A stretch of 64,000 nucleotides of DNA from contig JAQUTY010000002.1 of assembly GCA_028694155.1 (NCBI GenBank), forward strand, positions 96,115 through 160,114, given 5' to 3'. Shown piece after piece: positions 1 to 8,977 of this stretch. Numbering within the stretch: position 1 is the stretch's first letter; every line of letters starts with the position of its first letter. The notes under the pieces were generated by a model. It was not told the DNA's origin, did not search any database, and saw only the letters and a program-made list of their open reading frames with translations. The DNA comes from Eubacteriales bacterium. GTDB lineage: Bacteria > Bacillota > Clostridia > Christensenellales > CAG-138. A program made the position numbers and the translations under genes.

Positions 1-48
1 CCGAAATCGCACGGTGCGCCGGATACGCACTGTAAGGAGGGCAGCGAT

Positions 49-333
49 ATGAATGAGAAACGGATGGAGTTCTACATGACGGCGGGGATCGGCAGCGATA
101 TGGACGCTGACAACAGCTTCGCCTGTGAGATCGGCGACCTGATTCATCGCTATGTAAGCAGCGACTGGGGCATACTATGTGAGGACGACAAGGCGCTCAA
201 CCGCAGGGCACTCTCGGAAGGCGGGCGCGTCCTTGCCGCATATGATACCAGCCGCGGCAAGGTGTACATCATAACGGATGACACACAGGCGATGCCAACG
301 ATCACAACGGTGCTGTACGCACATGAGTATTAA
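49..333 (+). CDS. Conserved small mobile-element protein, function unknown
   Basis: A 94-residue soluble protein without membrane segments. The ATG at 49 has an AAGGAGG ribosome site at 34-40. From memory, similar proteins with an N-terminal MTAGIGxDM-like stretch and a DWG...EDK core are common in Firmicute phages and integrative elements. Databases sometimes label them as restriction subunit M, but nothing here resembles a methyltransferase catalytic motif. The next small gene begins 13 bp downstream, so the two are probably co-transcribed. No function is assigned. Confidence 0.75.
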   Translation: MNEKRMEFYMTAGIGSDMDADNSFACEIGDLIHRYVSSDWGILCEDDKALNRRALSEGGRVLAAYDTSRGKVYIITDDTQAMPTITTVLYAHEY

Positions 334-346
334 GGAGGAAGTGACC

Positions 347-553
347 ATGAAAAAGGCAGTAATCCAGTACGACAGCCGCGGCGAAAGCGGCAACATTTAC
401 TGGCTGCTTGGCGCATTGCAGCAGGTCATGCGAAAGCAGCGCCGCATCACAGCCTTCAATGACCTGCGCGACCGCGTGTTCAAAGCACAGAGCTATGCGG
501 AGGCGTTGGCGATCATAGGCGAAGAGGTCGAGCTCATTGACATCTCAGTATGA
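347..553 (+). CDS. Small hypothetical phage protein
   Basis: A 68-residue protein. The ATG at 347 was chosen because a TAAGGAGG ribosome site lies just upstream (331-338); a longer reading from 278 would overlap the previous gene and lacks such a site. It has no recognised motif and no membrane segment. It lies between the 94-residue protein and the terminase, where many phages carry an HNH endonuclease or small terminase, but it resembles neither. Confidence 0.65.
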   Translation: MKKAVIQYDSRGESGNIYWLLGALQQVMRKQRRITAFNDLRDRVFKAQSYAEALAIIGEEVELIDISV

Positions 554-661
554 GGTGGTTGTTGTAAAAACCGCAACAACCCCATTCGGTACAGCATCGA
601 ACAAAACAGACAATCCAAGGAGCAGCAAGAACTGCCCTTTTTTATTGCGGGGAGGGTGAAT

Positions 662-2251
662 GTGGCAAACAGCAGAATAATCGTACCGGAGAAGAAGCTC
701 CTTACAAATCCCACCCTCGCCGAGCGCGCAGTTGCGTTCATCAACTCCCTGAAGCATACCAAGGGCGAATGGCACGGAAAGACCTTTGACCTGCTGCCCT
801 GGCAGGAGACAATCATCCGTGATGTGTTTGGCACGGTGAAGGAGAATGGCTATAGGCAGTACAATTCGGTTTACGTTGAGATACCGAAAAAGCAAGGCAA
901 GAGCGAGCTTGCCGCTGCTGTCGCCCTTTACCTCATGGCGGGCGACGGCGAATGGGGTGCGGAGGTCTATGGCTGCGCTGCCGACCGGCAGCAGGCGTCC
1001 ATTGTGTTCGATGTTGCCGTAGAGATGGTCGAGCAATGCCCCGCGCTCAAAAAGCGCATCAAGCCGGTGCTTTCACAGAAGCGGCTTGTGTACCAGCCGC
1101 TGAACAGCTTCTATCAGGTGCTGTCGGCGGAGAGCTATACCAAGCACGGTCTGAACGTCCATGGCGTTGTGTTCGATGAGCTCCATGCGCAGCCGAACCG
1201 ATTGCTGTACGACGTCATGACCCACGGCTCCGGCGATGCACGAAAACAGCCGCTTTTCTTTTTGATTACCACAGCAGGCACCGACCGCAACAGCATCTGT
1301 TGGGAGGTGCATCAAAAGGCCGAGGATGTGCTTGCGGGCAGGAAGATCGACCCGACCTTTTATCCCGTCATCTACGGCATTCCCGAAGAAGCAGACTGGG
1401 GCAGCGAACAAAACTGGTATCGGGCCAACCCGTCGCTCGACGTGACGGTCGATGTGGAGAAGCTGCGGGCTGCATACAACAACGCCAAGGACAATCCGGC
1501 GGAGGAGAATCTGTTTCGCCAGCTGCGGCTGAATCAGTGGGTTAAGCAGTCCGTCCGGTGGATGCCCATGGACGCTTGGGATCAATGCAATGCTGCAGTA
1601 GATACGGAAGCGTTGATCGGCAGAGAGTGCTATGCAGGCCTTGACCTTTCGAGCAGCACGGACATCACAGCATTTGTGTTGGTGTTTCCGCCGCGGACAG
1701 ACGAGGAGTCTTACGTGATCCTCCCCTACTTTTGGGTACCGGAGGATACGCTGGCCCTGCGTGTTCGGCGCGATCATGTTCCGTATGACGTTTGGAAAGC
1801 GCAGGGCAGCGTCATGACCACGGAGGGCAATGTCATTCACTATGGGTTTATCGAAGACTTCATCGAAGATCTCGGCACCAAGTACAACATCAAGGAGATC
1901 GCTTACGATCGTTGGGGCGCTGTGCAAATGAGCCAGAATTTGGAAGGCGCAGGCTTTACCATCGTGCCTTTCGGGCAGGGGTTTCGAGATATGAGCCCGC
2001 CGACCAAGGAGCTTATGAAGCTGGTACTGGAAAAACGCATTGCCCACGGCGGGAACGCGCCCCTTCGTTGGATGATGGACAACATCTATGTGCGCACCGA
2101 TCCGGCAGGAAACATCAAGCCGGATAAGGAAAAGTCCACTGAGCGCATCGACGGCGCAGTCGCAACGATTATGGCGCTTGATCGCGCGATCCGCTGTGGA
2201 AACGGCACGAGTGCCTCAGTATACGACGAACGGGGAATTTTAGTTTTTTAG
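662..2251 (+). CDS. terL: Terminase large subunit
   Basis: This is the motor of DNA packaging: an N-terminal ATPase moves phage DNA into the prohead and a C-terminal RNase H-like nuclease cuts the concatemer. The ATPase shows a Walker A-like KKQGKS near residue 80 and a Walker B VVFDE near residue 170. The nuclease part has an acidic GLDLSSSTD strand near residue 325, a second acidic site in AYDRWGA near 420 and a late ERIDGA aspartate near 500. About 529 residues is the usual length for this family (phage terminase, HK97/phiC31-like large type). The GTG at 662 is preferred to the GTG at 656 because the GGGGAGG at 649-655 would touch the earlier one. Confidence 0.95.
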   Translation: MANSRIIVPEKKLLTNPTLAERAVAFINSLKHTKGEWHGKTFDLLPWQETIIRDVFGTVKENGYRQYNSVYVEIPKKQGKSELAAAVALYLMAGDGEWGAEVYGCAADRQQASIVFDVAVEMVEQCPALKKRIKPVLSQKRLVYQPLNSFYQVLSAESYTKHGLNVHGVVFDELHAQPNRLLYDVMTHGSGDARKQPLFFLITTAGTDRNSICWEVHQKAEDVLAGRKIDPTFYPVIYGIPEEADWGSEQNWYRANPSLDVTVDVEKLRAAYNNAKDNPAEENLFRQLRLNQWVKQSVRWMPMDAWDQCNAAVDTEALIGRECYAGLDLSSSTDITAFVLVFPPRTDEESYVILPYFWVPEDTLALRVRRDHVPYDVWKAQGSVMTTEGNVIHYGFIEDFIEDLGTKYNIKEIAYDRWGAVQMSQNLEGAGFTIVPFGQGFRDMSPPTKELMKLVLEKRIAHGGNAPLRWMMDNIYVRTDPAGNIKPDKEKSTERIDGAVATIMALDRAIRCGNGTSASVYDERGILVF

Positions 2252-2261
2252 GAGGGGTTGC

Positions 2262-3290
2262 GTGATTGAGCTCAATGTAACGAAGGCCAAGATGAACGCT
2301 GCGGCATATGAAATGCTGACCAGCGGCATGGCGAACGCGGTGTCCGTACATTTCACTTTCTCCTCCGATTGGGACAACCTCAGCAAAACAGCTGTGTTCA
2401 GCAACGGGGCAGAAACCATCGCTGTTATGGAGAACGCATGGAACGGTACAGACAGCTGCATCGTGCCGCATGAGGTGTTAGAAAAGCCATACCGGACAAT
2501 CGTTGTAGGGCTTGTGGGGACAAGCGGCAGCTCGGTGATTCTTCCTACGGTATGGTGCTCGATAGGCCGGGTACGCCTTGGCGCAAGTGCTCAGGGCGAT
2601 TCATCCACGAATGCGGCCTTGCCAGTATGGGCACAAATGGAAAACAAAATCAGCGGTTTGGAAACGACGTCATACACGAGCCTCGAGAAAAATCCATCGG
2701 GCGGAAGCAGTGGGTATCCTGTCAGAGTCCTTCTGCACGGGCTTACCTCCGCAGACGCGGGAGCGCATCTCTATGTATACTCCGTTCTGCGCAATCGGCA
2801 GCGTAAAACCTGCTGGCGGCATCCTTCCAATTATTGCGTTGCCGACGAGGGCGGCGGCCGCCTCGGATACGGACAGATCGCAGGCTTCACATATGGCGGA
2901 AACGCAGAGTATAACTACAGCGCTGTACCGGAATGGATGCCCAATGACGGCTATCTTGAGACCGAGTTTACGCTCACCAAAGCGGTCATAGAGCGCGGAT
3001 ACTATGATGTCGACATATCGACATGGCTCCTGCCGCTTGTCAAGCCTAAAGCATTCGGGGATAACGGACTCATGTCTTGGGATGAGATCGGAATTATTGG
3101 GCTTTCTCAATATGGACAAAACAGTCCGCTGCTGTTCCGGTTTAACATTGAAAGGGGTGGTTCGGTTGTTGGTGAAAGCCATGATACCCTATGTATTGGG
3201 CTGCGCGGGAGCCTGCCTGATACATCGGACTGGTTTGACAGCCGCGATGGTTCAATCCGCACAAATCACATGTATGTAAGCATTCGGTAG
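2262..3290 (+). CDS. Putative phage structural or adsorption-related protein
   Basis: A 342-residue protein between terminase and portal, where most related phages have no gene. The first 120 residues resemble an N-terminal domain seen in phage baseplate or fibre-associated proteins: a beta-rich part ending in a WCSIGRVRLGA-like strand and a VWAQMENKI helix. The remainder is beta-rich with many Tyr, Trp and Gly. GTG start at 2262 with GGAGGGG directly upstream. No catalytic motif is visible. It could be a receptor-binding or decoration protein; the assignment rests on weak resemblance. Confidence 0.5.
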   Translation: MIELNVTKAKMNAAAYEMLTSGMANAVSVHFTFSSDWDNLSKTAVFSNGAETIAVMENAWNGTDSCIVPHEVLEKPYRTIVVGLVGTSGSSVILPTVWCSIGRVRLGASAQGDSSTNAALPVWAQMENKISGLETTSYTSLEKNPSGGSSGYPVRVLLHGLTSADAGAHLYVYSVLRNRQRKTCWRHPSNYCVADEGGGRLGYGQIAGFTYGGNAEYNYSAVPEWMPNDGYLETEFTLTKAVIERGYYDVDISTWLLPLVKPKAFGDNGLMSWDEIGIIGLSQYGQNSPLLFRFNIERGGSVVGESHDTLCIGLRGSLPDTSDWFDSRDGSIRTNHMYVSIR

Positions 3291-3393
3291 CTTTCATTTC
3301 CCTGCCGACGTATGGCGTTCTCGGCAACGGGGCCTTGGTGGATCTATCCTTTGGTCGTCGGAGGGGTTTCAATCTTTTTAAGGAGGTTCTTAT

Positions 3394-4650
3394 ATGGGAC
3401 TTTTTCCCGGGCTGTTCCGTTCACGGGACAAGCCTAAGGACGCAACAGCAGGCAGCGGTTATAGCTTCTTCCTTGGCGGCACAAGTGCAGGGAAAACGGT
3501 CAATGAGCGCTCCGCCATGCAGATGACCGCAGTATACAGCTGTGTGAGGATATTGGCAGAGGCAGTCGCGGGACTGCCTTTTCATTTGTACAAGTACAAG
3601 CCGGACGGCGGTAAGGAAAAGGCGATTAAGCACCCGCTGTACCGCATTCTGCACGATGAGCCGAATCCTGAAATGACCAGCTTTATATTCAGAGAAACGC
3701 TCATGACGCACTTGCTTTTGTGGGGCAACGCATACGCACAGGTCATTCGCAACGGGAAAGGCGAAATCCTTGCCCTGTACCCGCTGATGCCAAACCGTAT
3801 GAGCGTCGACCGGGATGCAGCCGGGCAGCTGTATTACACCTACACCCGATATGGTGACGAAGCGCAGCAGCAGAAAGCGGAGACAGTACGGCTCAAGCCG
3901 AACGATGTGCTGCATATCCCCGGACTGGGCTTTGATGGCTTGGTTGGCTACTCGCCAATCGCCATGGCGAAAAACGCGATTGGACTGGCAATGGCCACCG
4001 AGGAATATGGTGCGAAGTTCTTCGCCAACGGCGCCACTCCCGGCGGAGTACTGGAGCACCCGGGCGTGATCAAGGATCCCGTGCGGGTTAAGGAAAGCTG
4101 GAATACGGCGTATCAGGGGAGCGGCAATTCCCATCGGATTGCCGTACTTGAGGAGGGCATGAAGTACCAGCCGATCGGGATCAGCCCCGAGCAGGCACAA
4201 TTCCTTGAAACACGGAAGTTCCAGATCAATGAGATCGCGAGGATTTTCAGAGTGCCGCCGCATATGGTCGGCGACCTTGATAAATCCTCATTCAGCAATA
4301 TCGAGCAGCAGAGCTTGGAGTTTGTGAAATACACATTGGATCCATGGGTCACACGCTGGGAGCAGGCGGTCAATCGCGCCCTGCTCCTGCCGAACGAAAA
4401 GTCAGTTCTGTTTGCAAAGCTGAACGTGGACGGGCTGCTGCGTGGTGATTACGCTTCGCGCATGAGCGGATATGCCACGGCAAGGCAGAACGGATGGATG
4501 AGTGCAAACGACATTCGTGAGCTCGAAAACCTCGACCACATACCGGCGGAGCAGGGCGGCGATCTGTATCTGATCAATGGCGCGATGACCAAGCTCAAGG
4601 ACGCAGGCGCGTTCGCACCTACTACAACTGAAACGGAGGGAAACAAGTGA
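3394..4650 (+). CDS. Portal protein, HK97 family
   Basis: Portal proteins form the dodecameric ring at the capsid vertex through which DNA enters and leaves. The 418-residue length, the early AVYSCVRILAEAVAGLPFHL segment and the LETRKFQINEIARIFRVPPHM segment are characteristic of HK97-type portals. A TAAGGAGG ribosome site lies 8 bp before the ATG. Its stop overlaps the start of the following protease gene by four bases, indicating translational coupling. Confidence 0.95.
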   Translation: MGLFPGLFRSRDKPKDATAGSGYSFFLGGTSAGKTVNERSAMQMTAVYSCVRILAEAVAGLPFHLYKYKPDGGKEKAIKHPLYRILHDEPNPEMTSFIFRETLMTHLLLWGNAYAQVIRNGKGEILALYPLMPNRMSVDRDAAGQLYYTYTRYGDEAQQQKAETVRLKPNDVLHIPGLGFDGLVGYSPIAMAKNAIGLAMATEEYGAKFFANGATPGGVLEHPGVIKDPVRVKESWNTAYQGSGNSHRIAVLEEGMKYQPIGISPEQAQFLETRKFQINEIARIFRVPPHMVGDLDKSSFSNIEQQSLEFVKYTLDPWVTRWEQAVNRALLLPNEKSVLFAKLNVDGLLRGDYASRMSGYATARQNGWMSANDIRELENLDHIPAEQGGDLYLINGAMTKLKDAGAFAPTTTETEGNK

Positions 4651-5363
4651 AAAAGTTCTGGAACTGGGCACGGGATGCGGATGACGGATCCCGTGTTCTA
4701 TATTTGGACGGAGCAATCGCCGAGGAGTCATGGTTTGACGATGACATTACGCCAGCGGCTTTCAAGGCAGAGCTCACAGGCGGCAGCGGCAATGTCACCA
4801 TCTGGCTCAATTCGCCTGGCGGCGACTGCATTGCAGCCAGTCAGATCTATGCCATGCTCATGGATTACCCGGGCAGCATTACGGTAAAGATCGACGGGAT
4901 TGCAGCAAGCGCGGCGTCGGTCGTGGCTATGGCAGGTACGACCGTACTCATGGCCCCCACGGCGCTCATGATGGTGCATAACCCGCTCACGGTGGCGATT
5001 GGAGACAGTGAGGAGATGCAAAAAGCCATCGATATGCTCTCCGAGGTTAAGGAAAGCATCATCAACGCTTATGAAATCAAGAGCGGTCTATCACGGGCAA
5101 GGCTCTCGCATTTGATGGATGCCGAAACGTGGATGAATGCAAACAGGGCAATGGAGCTGGGCTTTTGTGATGGACTGCTTGCAGATGACAAAAAGCCGCC
5201 GACGGATGAAGCCGAGATCAGCTTTGCATTTAGCCGAAGGGCAGTTACCAACTCGCTGCTCAACAAAGCCATGAAAAAGGGCCCCACCGTTCCCGAGCCG
5301 GAGAAGCAAGGGCGTTCGGTGGATTCGCTCATGGAACGTCTGAACCTGATCAAACACAATTAA
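4647..5363 (+). CDS. ClpP-type head maturation protease
   Basis: A serine protease of the ClpP fold that removes the scaffold-like delta domain of the capsid protein during head maturation. The nucleophile is probably the serine in GIAASAASVVAMAG near residue 92, and the histidine lies in ALMMVHNP near residue 115. SPGGD near residue 55 is the oxyanion-hole loop typical of ClpP. The GTG start overlaps the portal stop by four bases, and the capsid gene follows after 13 bp, the normal HK97 arrangement. Confidence 0.93.
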   Translation: MKKFWNWARDADDGSRVLYLDGAIAEESWFDDDITPAAFKAELTGGSGNVTIWLNSPGGDCIAASQIYAMLMDYPGSITVKIDGIAASAASVVAMAGTTVLMAPTALMMVHNPLTVAIGDSEEMQKAIDMLSEVKESIINAYEIKSGLSRARLSHLMDAETWMNANRAMELGFCDGLLADDKKPPTDEAEISFAFSRRAVTNSLLNKAMKKGPTVPEPEKQGRSVDSLMERLNLIKHN

Positions 5364-5376
5364 GGAGGAATACAAA

Positions 5377-6570
5377 ATGACGATTCTCGAACTGCGCGAT
5401 AAGCGCAACAAGACCTGGGAAGCTGCAAAGAGCTTCCTTGATTCCCACCGCAGCGACAAGGGCACCCTCTCTGCTGAGGATGATGCTTCCTATTCCCGCA
5501 TGGAGCAGGACATCACCGATCTTGGCAAGGAGATCTCTCGACTGGAACGTCAGGAGGCGCTGGACGCCGAGCTGAGCAAGCCCATCGGTAAACCGCTCAC
5601 CACCGCTCCGCTTTCGGGTGCCAGGAAGGATGGCCGTGCTTCCGATGAGTATCGGCGTTGCTTTTGGAACCTGATGCGTTCCAAGGCAGCGATGCCCGAG
5701 ATCGTGAACGCGCTGCAGATCGGCACCGATTCTGAGGGTGGCTATCTTGTGCCGGATGAATACGAGCGCACGCTCGTGGAAGCGCTCGAGGAGGAGAATA
5801 TCTTCCGTCAGCTCGCCAAGGTTATCCAGACCTCCAGCGGCGATCGGAAAATCCCCGTTGTGGCATCCAAGGGTACTGCTGCATGGATTGACGAAGAGGG
5901 CGCGTTTACCGAGAGCGACGATTCCTTCAGCCAGGTCTCCATCGGGGCGTACAAGTTGGGCACCATGATCAAGGTATCCGAAGAGCTGTTGAACGACTCT
6001 GTGTTCGACCTTGAAAGCTACATCGCCCGTGAGTTCGCCCGCCGTATTGGCGCAAAGGAGGAGGAAGCCTTCTTCTCCGGCAACGGCAGCGGTAAGCCGC
6101 TTGGCTTCCTCGCAGCAACCGGCGGTGCGCAGACGGGCGTAACCGCTGCGTCCACCTCGGCGATCACTGCCGATGAACTCATCGACCTGTTCTATTCTCT
6201 GAAGAGCCCGTATCGCAAGAACGGCGTGTGGCTGCTGAACGATGCAACCATCAAGACGGTCAGAAAGCTGAAGGACAGCAATGGCCAGTACCTCTGGCAG
6301 CCCGCACTGGTTGCCGATACCCCCGATACCATCCTCGGCAGACCCGTCAAGACCTCGGCATATATGCCGGCGATCGCAGCAGCGGCAAAGTCCGTTGCCT
6401 TTGGCGATTTCGGTTATTACTGGATCGCCGATCGGCAGGGCCGTTCGTTCAAGCGCCTTGGTGAACTGTATGCAGCGACCGGTCAGGTCGGTTTTCTCGG
6501 CTCCCAGCGCGTGGACGGCAAGCTTATTCTGCCCGAGTCCATCAAGGTGCTGGCGCAGAAGGCATCCTAA
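5377..6570 (+). CDS. Major capsid protein, HK97 fold
   Basis: The protein forms the icosahedral shell. Residues 1 to about 90 are charged and helical (delta domain, expected to be cleaved by the upstream protease); the HK97 fold follows. Recognisable stretches include GGYLVPDEYERTLVE near residue 122 and the RRIGAKEEEAFFSGNG region near 225. Length 397 residues is typical. TAAGGAGG lies 7 bp before the ATG. Confidence 0.95.
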   Translation: MTILELRDKRNKTWEAAKSFLDSHRSDKGTLSAEDDASYSRMEQDITDLGKEISRLERQEALDAELSKPIGKPLTTAPLSGARKDGRASDEYRRCFWNLMRSKAAMPEIVNALQIGTDSEGGYLVPDEYERTLVEALEEENIFRQLAKVIQTSSGDRKIPVVASKGTAAWIDEEGAFTESDDSFSQVSIGAYKLGTMIKVSEELLNDSVFDLESYIAREFARRIGAKEEEAFFSGNGSGKPLGFLAATGGAQTGVTAASTSAITADELIDLFYSLKSPYRKNGVWLLNDATIKTVRKLKDSNGQYLWQPALVADTPDTILGRPVKTSAYMPAIAAAAKSVAFGDFGYYWIADRQGRSFKRLGELYAATGQVGFLGSQRVDGKLILPESIKVLAQKAS

Positions 6571-6588
6571 TGAAGGGAGGCGGCGGAG

Positions 6589-6900
6589 ATGGAGACATTG
6601 CTTGAAAAGGTCAAGGCAAATCTCATAATTGACCATGCAGCGGACGATGAATTGCTGGGCACCTTCATCCTCGCCGCCGTATCGTATGCCGAGAGTTATC
6701 AGCATTTGACGGAAGGGTATTACGAATCCAATCCCATGCTTCCCACGACAGAGCAGGCAGTGACTATGCTGGCGTCCCATTTTTACGAATCGAGAGATGG
6801 CAGCACCGCTGGCTTTTTTGCAGACAGCGTCGGTGCAGCGGAGCAGGTCTGGAAAACGGTCAATACACTGCTGCGCCTTGATAGGAGCTGGATGGTATGA
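6589..6900 (+). CDS. Head-tail connector protein, gp6-like
   Basis: A 103-residue, mostly helical protein immediately after the capsid gene. Size, position and the LASHFYESRDG segment fit the gp6/gp15-like adaptor that docks beneath the portal. GGGAGGCGG precedes the ATG. It overlaps the next gene by four bases (ATGA). Confidence 0.85.
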   Translation: METLLEKVKANLIIDHAADDELLGTFILAAVSYAESYQHLTEGYYESNPMLPTTEQAVTMLASHFYESRDGSTAGFFADSVGAAEQVWKTVNTLLRLDRSWMV

Positions 6901-7232
6901 GCTTTGGAAAGATGAATACCTCAATTAGTGTTTGCAGCATCATCAACAGTAAGGATTCAGCCGGATTTGCAGCCAAGCAGCGGCACCCCCTGCTGACCTG
7001 CCGCGCTTACAAGGAAGAGAAGAACATGAGTGAGAAGTGGTCGAGCAGCGCGGTGTTTGCCGAAGCAACTGTGCTGTTCCGCTTCCGCTGCTGTCCCGGG
7101 ATCTCCATTTCTACACGGGATGTTATTGTCTGCGACAACGTCCAGTACGACATCATCAGCGTGGAAGATGTTCGCGGACGCAGCATGTATTATCAGGTGC
7201 TTGCTAAGAGCTCGGAGGCGTCAAATGGCTGA
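6897..7232 (+). CDS. Head closure protein
   Basis: A 111-residue beta-rich protein in the slot for the SPP1 gp16-like head-tail stopper. Segments such as VFAEATVLFRFRC and DVIVCDNVQYDIISVEDVRG match the usual small-barrel pattern of this family. Its start overlaps the connector stop (ATGA) and its end overlaps the next gene by 8 bp, so the connector genes form one coupled unit. Confidence 0.85.
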   Translation: MSFGKMNTSISVCSIINSKDSAGFAAKQRHPLLTCRAYKEEKNMSEKWSSSAVFAEATVLFRFRCCPGISISTRDVIVCDNVQYDIISVEDVRGRSMYYQVLAKSSEASNG

Positions 7233-7656
7233 TGTCGAGATAAGGATGCCCACCGAGCTGCTGGAGCGCCTATCGAAGCTCGGCTCACGGCAGGATGAGA
7301 TCAGCGCAAGGGTGCTGGAAGCCGGTGCAGAGGTACTGGAAGCAAAAATGCGTTCATCACTGGCGGCCGCAGTTGGTAAGGACACAAAATACGAGTCCAG
7401 ATCGACGGGTGAGCTGTTGGGTGCGCTCGGCACCTCACCCGTACTCGTCGACAGGAACGGCAACAGCAATATCAAGGTGGGATTTTCGGAACCGCACTCG
7501 GGCGGTGTCAGCAATGCAAAGCTCGCATCCATTATCGAATATGGTAAGTATGGTCAGCAGCCAAAGCCCTTTCGAAAGCGCGCGCGGGCGGCAGCAAAAG
7601 CACCGGTGCGCAATGCAATGATGGCAAAGCTGGAAGAGGAGCTGTCGAAGATATGA
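7225..7656 (+). CDS. HK97 gp10-like tail completion protein
   Basis: A 143-residue protein of the HK97 gp10 family, which helps join head and tail. The ATG at 7225 follows a GGAGG site; the longer reading from 7030 runs inside the previous gene and is rejected. The early helix LERLSKLGSRQDEISARVL and the IIEYGKYGQQPKPFRKRA segment are typical. The last bases overlap the following gene by four (ATGA). Confidence 0.88.
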   Translation: MADVEIRMPTELLERLSKLGSRQDEISARVLEAGAEVLEAKMRSSLAAAVGKDTKYESRSTGELLGALGTSPVLVDRNGNSNIKVGFSEPHSGGVSNAKLASIIEYGKYGQQPKPFRKRARAAAKAPVRNAMMAKLEEELSKI

Positions 7657-7997
7657 GTATTCTTGAAGAACTAAAAACACTCGTCGAGGGTCTGGGAATC
7701 CGTGTGGAAACCGGTGTATTTTCAGAGCCCGCACCCGACACCTATGTGGTATTGACGCCGCTGACGGACACTTTTTCACTGTACTGTGATAATCGTCCTT
7801 CCCTTGACATCAATGAAGTACGCATTTCGCTGTTCAGCAAAAGCAACTATCTTCGGCTGAAAAACGATCTTGGGGGTTCCCTGCTCGACGGTGATTTCAC
7901 CATTACAGACCGGCGCTATGTCGGATATGAAGAGGATACCGGCTACCATCACTACGCGGTGGATGCAGCCAAACTATACGAAATGGAGGAACAGTAA
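7653..7997 (+). CDS. Tail terminator/completion protein
   Basis: A 114-residue protein in the slot between gp10-like and major tail protein, normally filled by the tail terminator (gp17-like, often DUF3168-type). It has an alpha/beta pattern with ETGVFSEPAPDTYVVLTPL near the start. The next gene begins at the following base. Identification is by position, size and general pattern. Confidence 0.8.
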   Translation: MSILEELKTLVEGLGIRVETGVFSEPAPDTYVVLTPLTDTFSLYCDNRPSLDINEVRISLFSKSNYLRLKNDLGGSLLDGDFTITDRRYVGYEEDTGYHHYAVDAAKLYEMEEQ

Positions 7998-8582
7998 ATG
8001 GCAACGATTGGTCTTGACAGACTATACTACGCGAAAATCACGGAGGCCGCCAGCGGAGACGAAACCTACGCCACCCCGGTGCAGCTGGCGAAAGCCATCT
8101 CCGCGGATCTTTCCATAGAGCTTGCGGAAGCGACGCTGTACGCCGACGACGGCGCGGCGGAGATCGTAAAGGAATTCAAATCGGGTACGCTTTCGCTGGG
8201 CGTGGACGATATCGGTGCGACCGTTGCATCCGATCTGACCGGGGCGACCATCGACGACAACAACGTCGTGATCTCCGGCAGCGAGGACGGCGGCGACCCG
8301 GTGGCGATCGGATTCCGGGCGAAGAAGTCGAATGGCAAGTACAAGTATTACTGGCTGTACCGCGTGAAGTTCGGCGTCCCGGAAACGAACCTCGCCACCA
8401 AGGGCGACAGTATCACGTTTTCGACCCCAACGATCGAAGGCACGATCCTGCGCCGGAACAAGCTGGACGGCAACGGCAAGCACCCGTGGAAGGCCGAGGT
8501 CACCGAGGGCGACGCAAACGTCGCGGCGGCAACGGTCAGCGGCTGGTACACGCAGGTGTATGAACCTACGTTTACCGAGTAA
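7998..8582 (+). CDS. Major tail tube protein, phi13 family
   Basis: This protein polymerises into the tube of the non-contractile tail. The 194-residue sequence begins MATIGLDRLYYAKITE and includes a DNNVVISGSEDGG region, both typical of phi13-type major tail proteins. The strand GFRAKKSNGKYKYYWLYRV near residue 110 is diagnostic. It starts right after the previous stop. Confidence 0.93.
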   Translation: MATIGLDRLYYAKITEAASGDETYATPVQLAKAISADLSIELAEATLYADDGAAEIVKEFKSGTLSLGVDDIGATVASDLTGATIDDNNVVISGSEDGGDPVAIGFRAKKSNGKYKYYWLYRVKFGVPETNLATKGDSITFSTPTIEGTILRRNKLDGNGKHPWKAEVTEGDANVAAATVSGWYTQVYEPTFTE

Positions 8583-8593
8583 GGAGAAACGCT

Positions 8594-8977
8594 ATGGATA
8601 TGGAACGCACGGCTTCTATCATGATCGGTGAGGAACAGCACACTCTGCTTCTGACGACCAAGGCGACCAAGGAGATCGCAGGCCGCTACGGCGGGCTGGA
8701 GAACCTTGGCGATAAGCTGCTAAAGACGGAGAACTTCGAGCTGGCGATCGGCGAGATCGTATGGCTGATCACGCTGCTTGCGAATCAGAGCATCCTCGTT
8801 CATAACCTCAAGAACAAGGATGCGGTCAATCCTCTCCTTACCGAGGACGAGGTGGAGCTTCTCACTACGCCGTTTGACCTTGCCGGTTACAAAGCGGCGA
8901 TCACCGAGGCGCTGTACAAGGGAACGAAACGCAATATTGAAAGCGAGGACGACCCAAAAAACGCGGAAGTCGGGTAA
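8594..8977 (+). CDS. Tail assembly chaperone, G form
   Basis: A 127-residue chaperone that binds the tape measure during tail assembly. Position between tail tube and tape measure, and the pattern of an early beta-hairpin followed by helices (TKEIAGRYGGLENLG near residue 25), fit the G protein. It ends at TAA 8975-8977, but an A AAA AAC slippery heptamer at 8956-8962 allows a fraction of ribosomes to continue in the -1 frame to 9165 and make the GT form. Confidence 0.9.
   Translation: MDMERTASIMIGEEQHTLLLTTKATKEIAGRYGGLENLGDKLLKTENFELAIGEIVWLITLLANQSILVHNLKNKDAVNPLLTEDEVELLTTPFDLAGYKAAITEALYKGTKRNIESEDDPKNAEVG
8956..8962 (+). promoter_or_regulatory. -1 ribosomal frameshift slippery site A AAA AAC
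   Basis: The heptamer AAAAAAC is in the correct phase: zero-frame codons are CCA AAA AAC. Slipping one base back re-pairs both tRNAs and opens the T frame, which is otherwise blocked by the TAA at 8975. This is one of the strongest known -1 heptamers. Confidence 0.88.

Noticed and set aside
3..35. 3' end of a gene entering the window from the left
   Set aside because: About ten codons ending at TAA 33-35 are visible; too short to support a call.
557..581. Hairpin GGTTGTTG/CAACAACC before the terminase
   Set aside because: No T run follows and the genes on both sides belong to one direction; it may be a chance structure.
1073..2047. 324-codon open frame antisense to the large terminase
   Set aside because: It mirrors the codon pattern of the real gene, has no ribosome site and shows no family resemblance.
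3281..3370. Possible frameshifted C-terminus of the 2262-3290 gene
   Set aside because: An alternative frame after 3281 reads plausibly (LPTYGVLGNGALVD) but stays open well into the portal gene, so there is no proper end; evidence is too weak to call a frameshift.
5350..6924. 524-codon open frame antisense to the capsid and connector genes
   Set aside because: Long open antisense frames are expected in GC-rich phage genes; the plus strand encodes clear capsid proteins in the same place.
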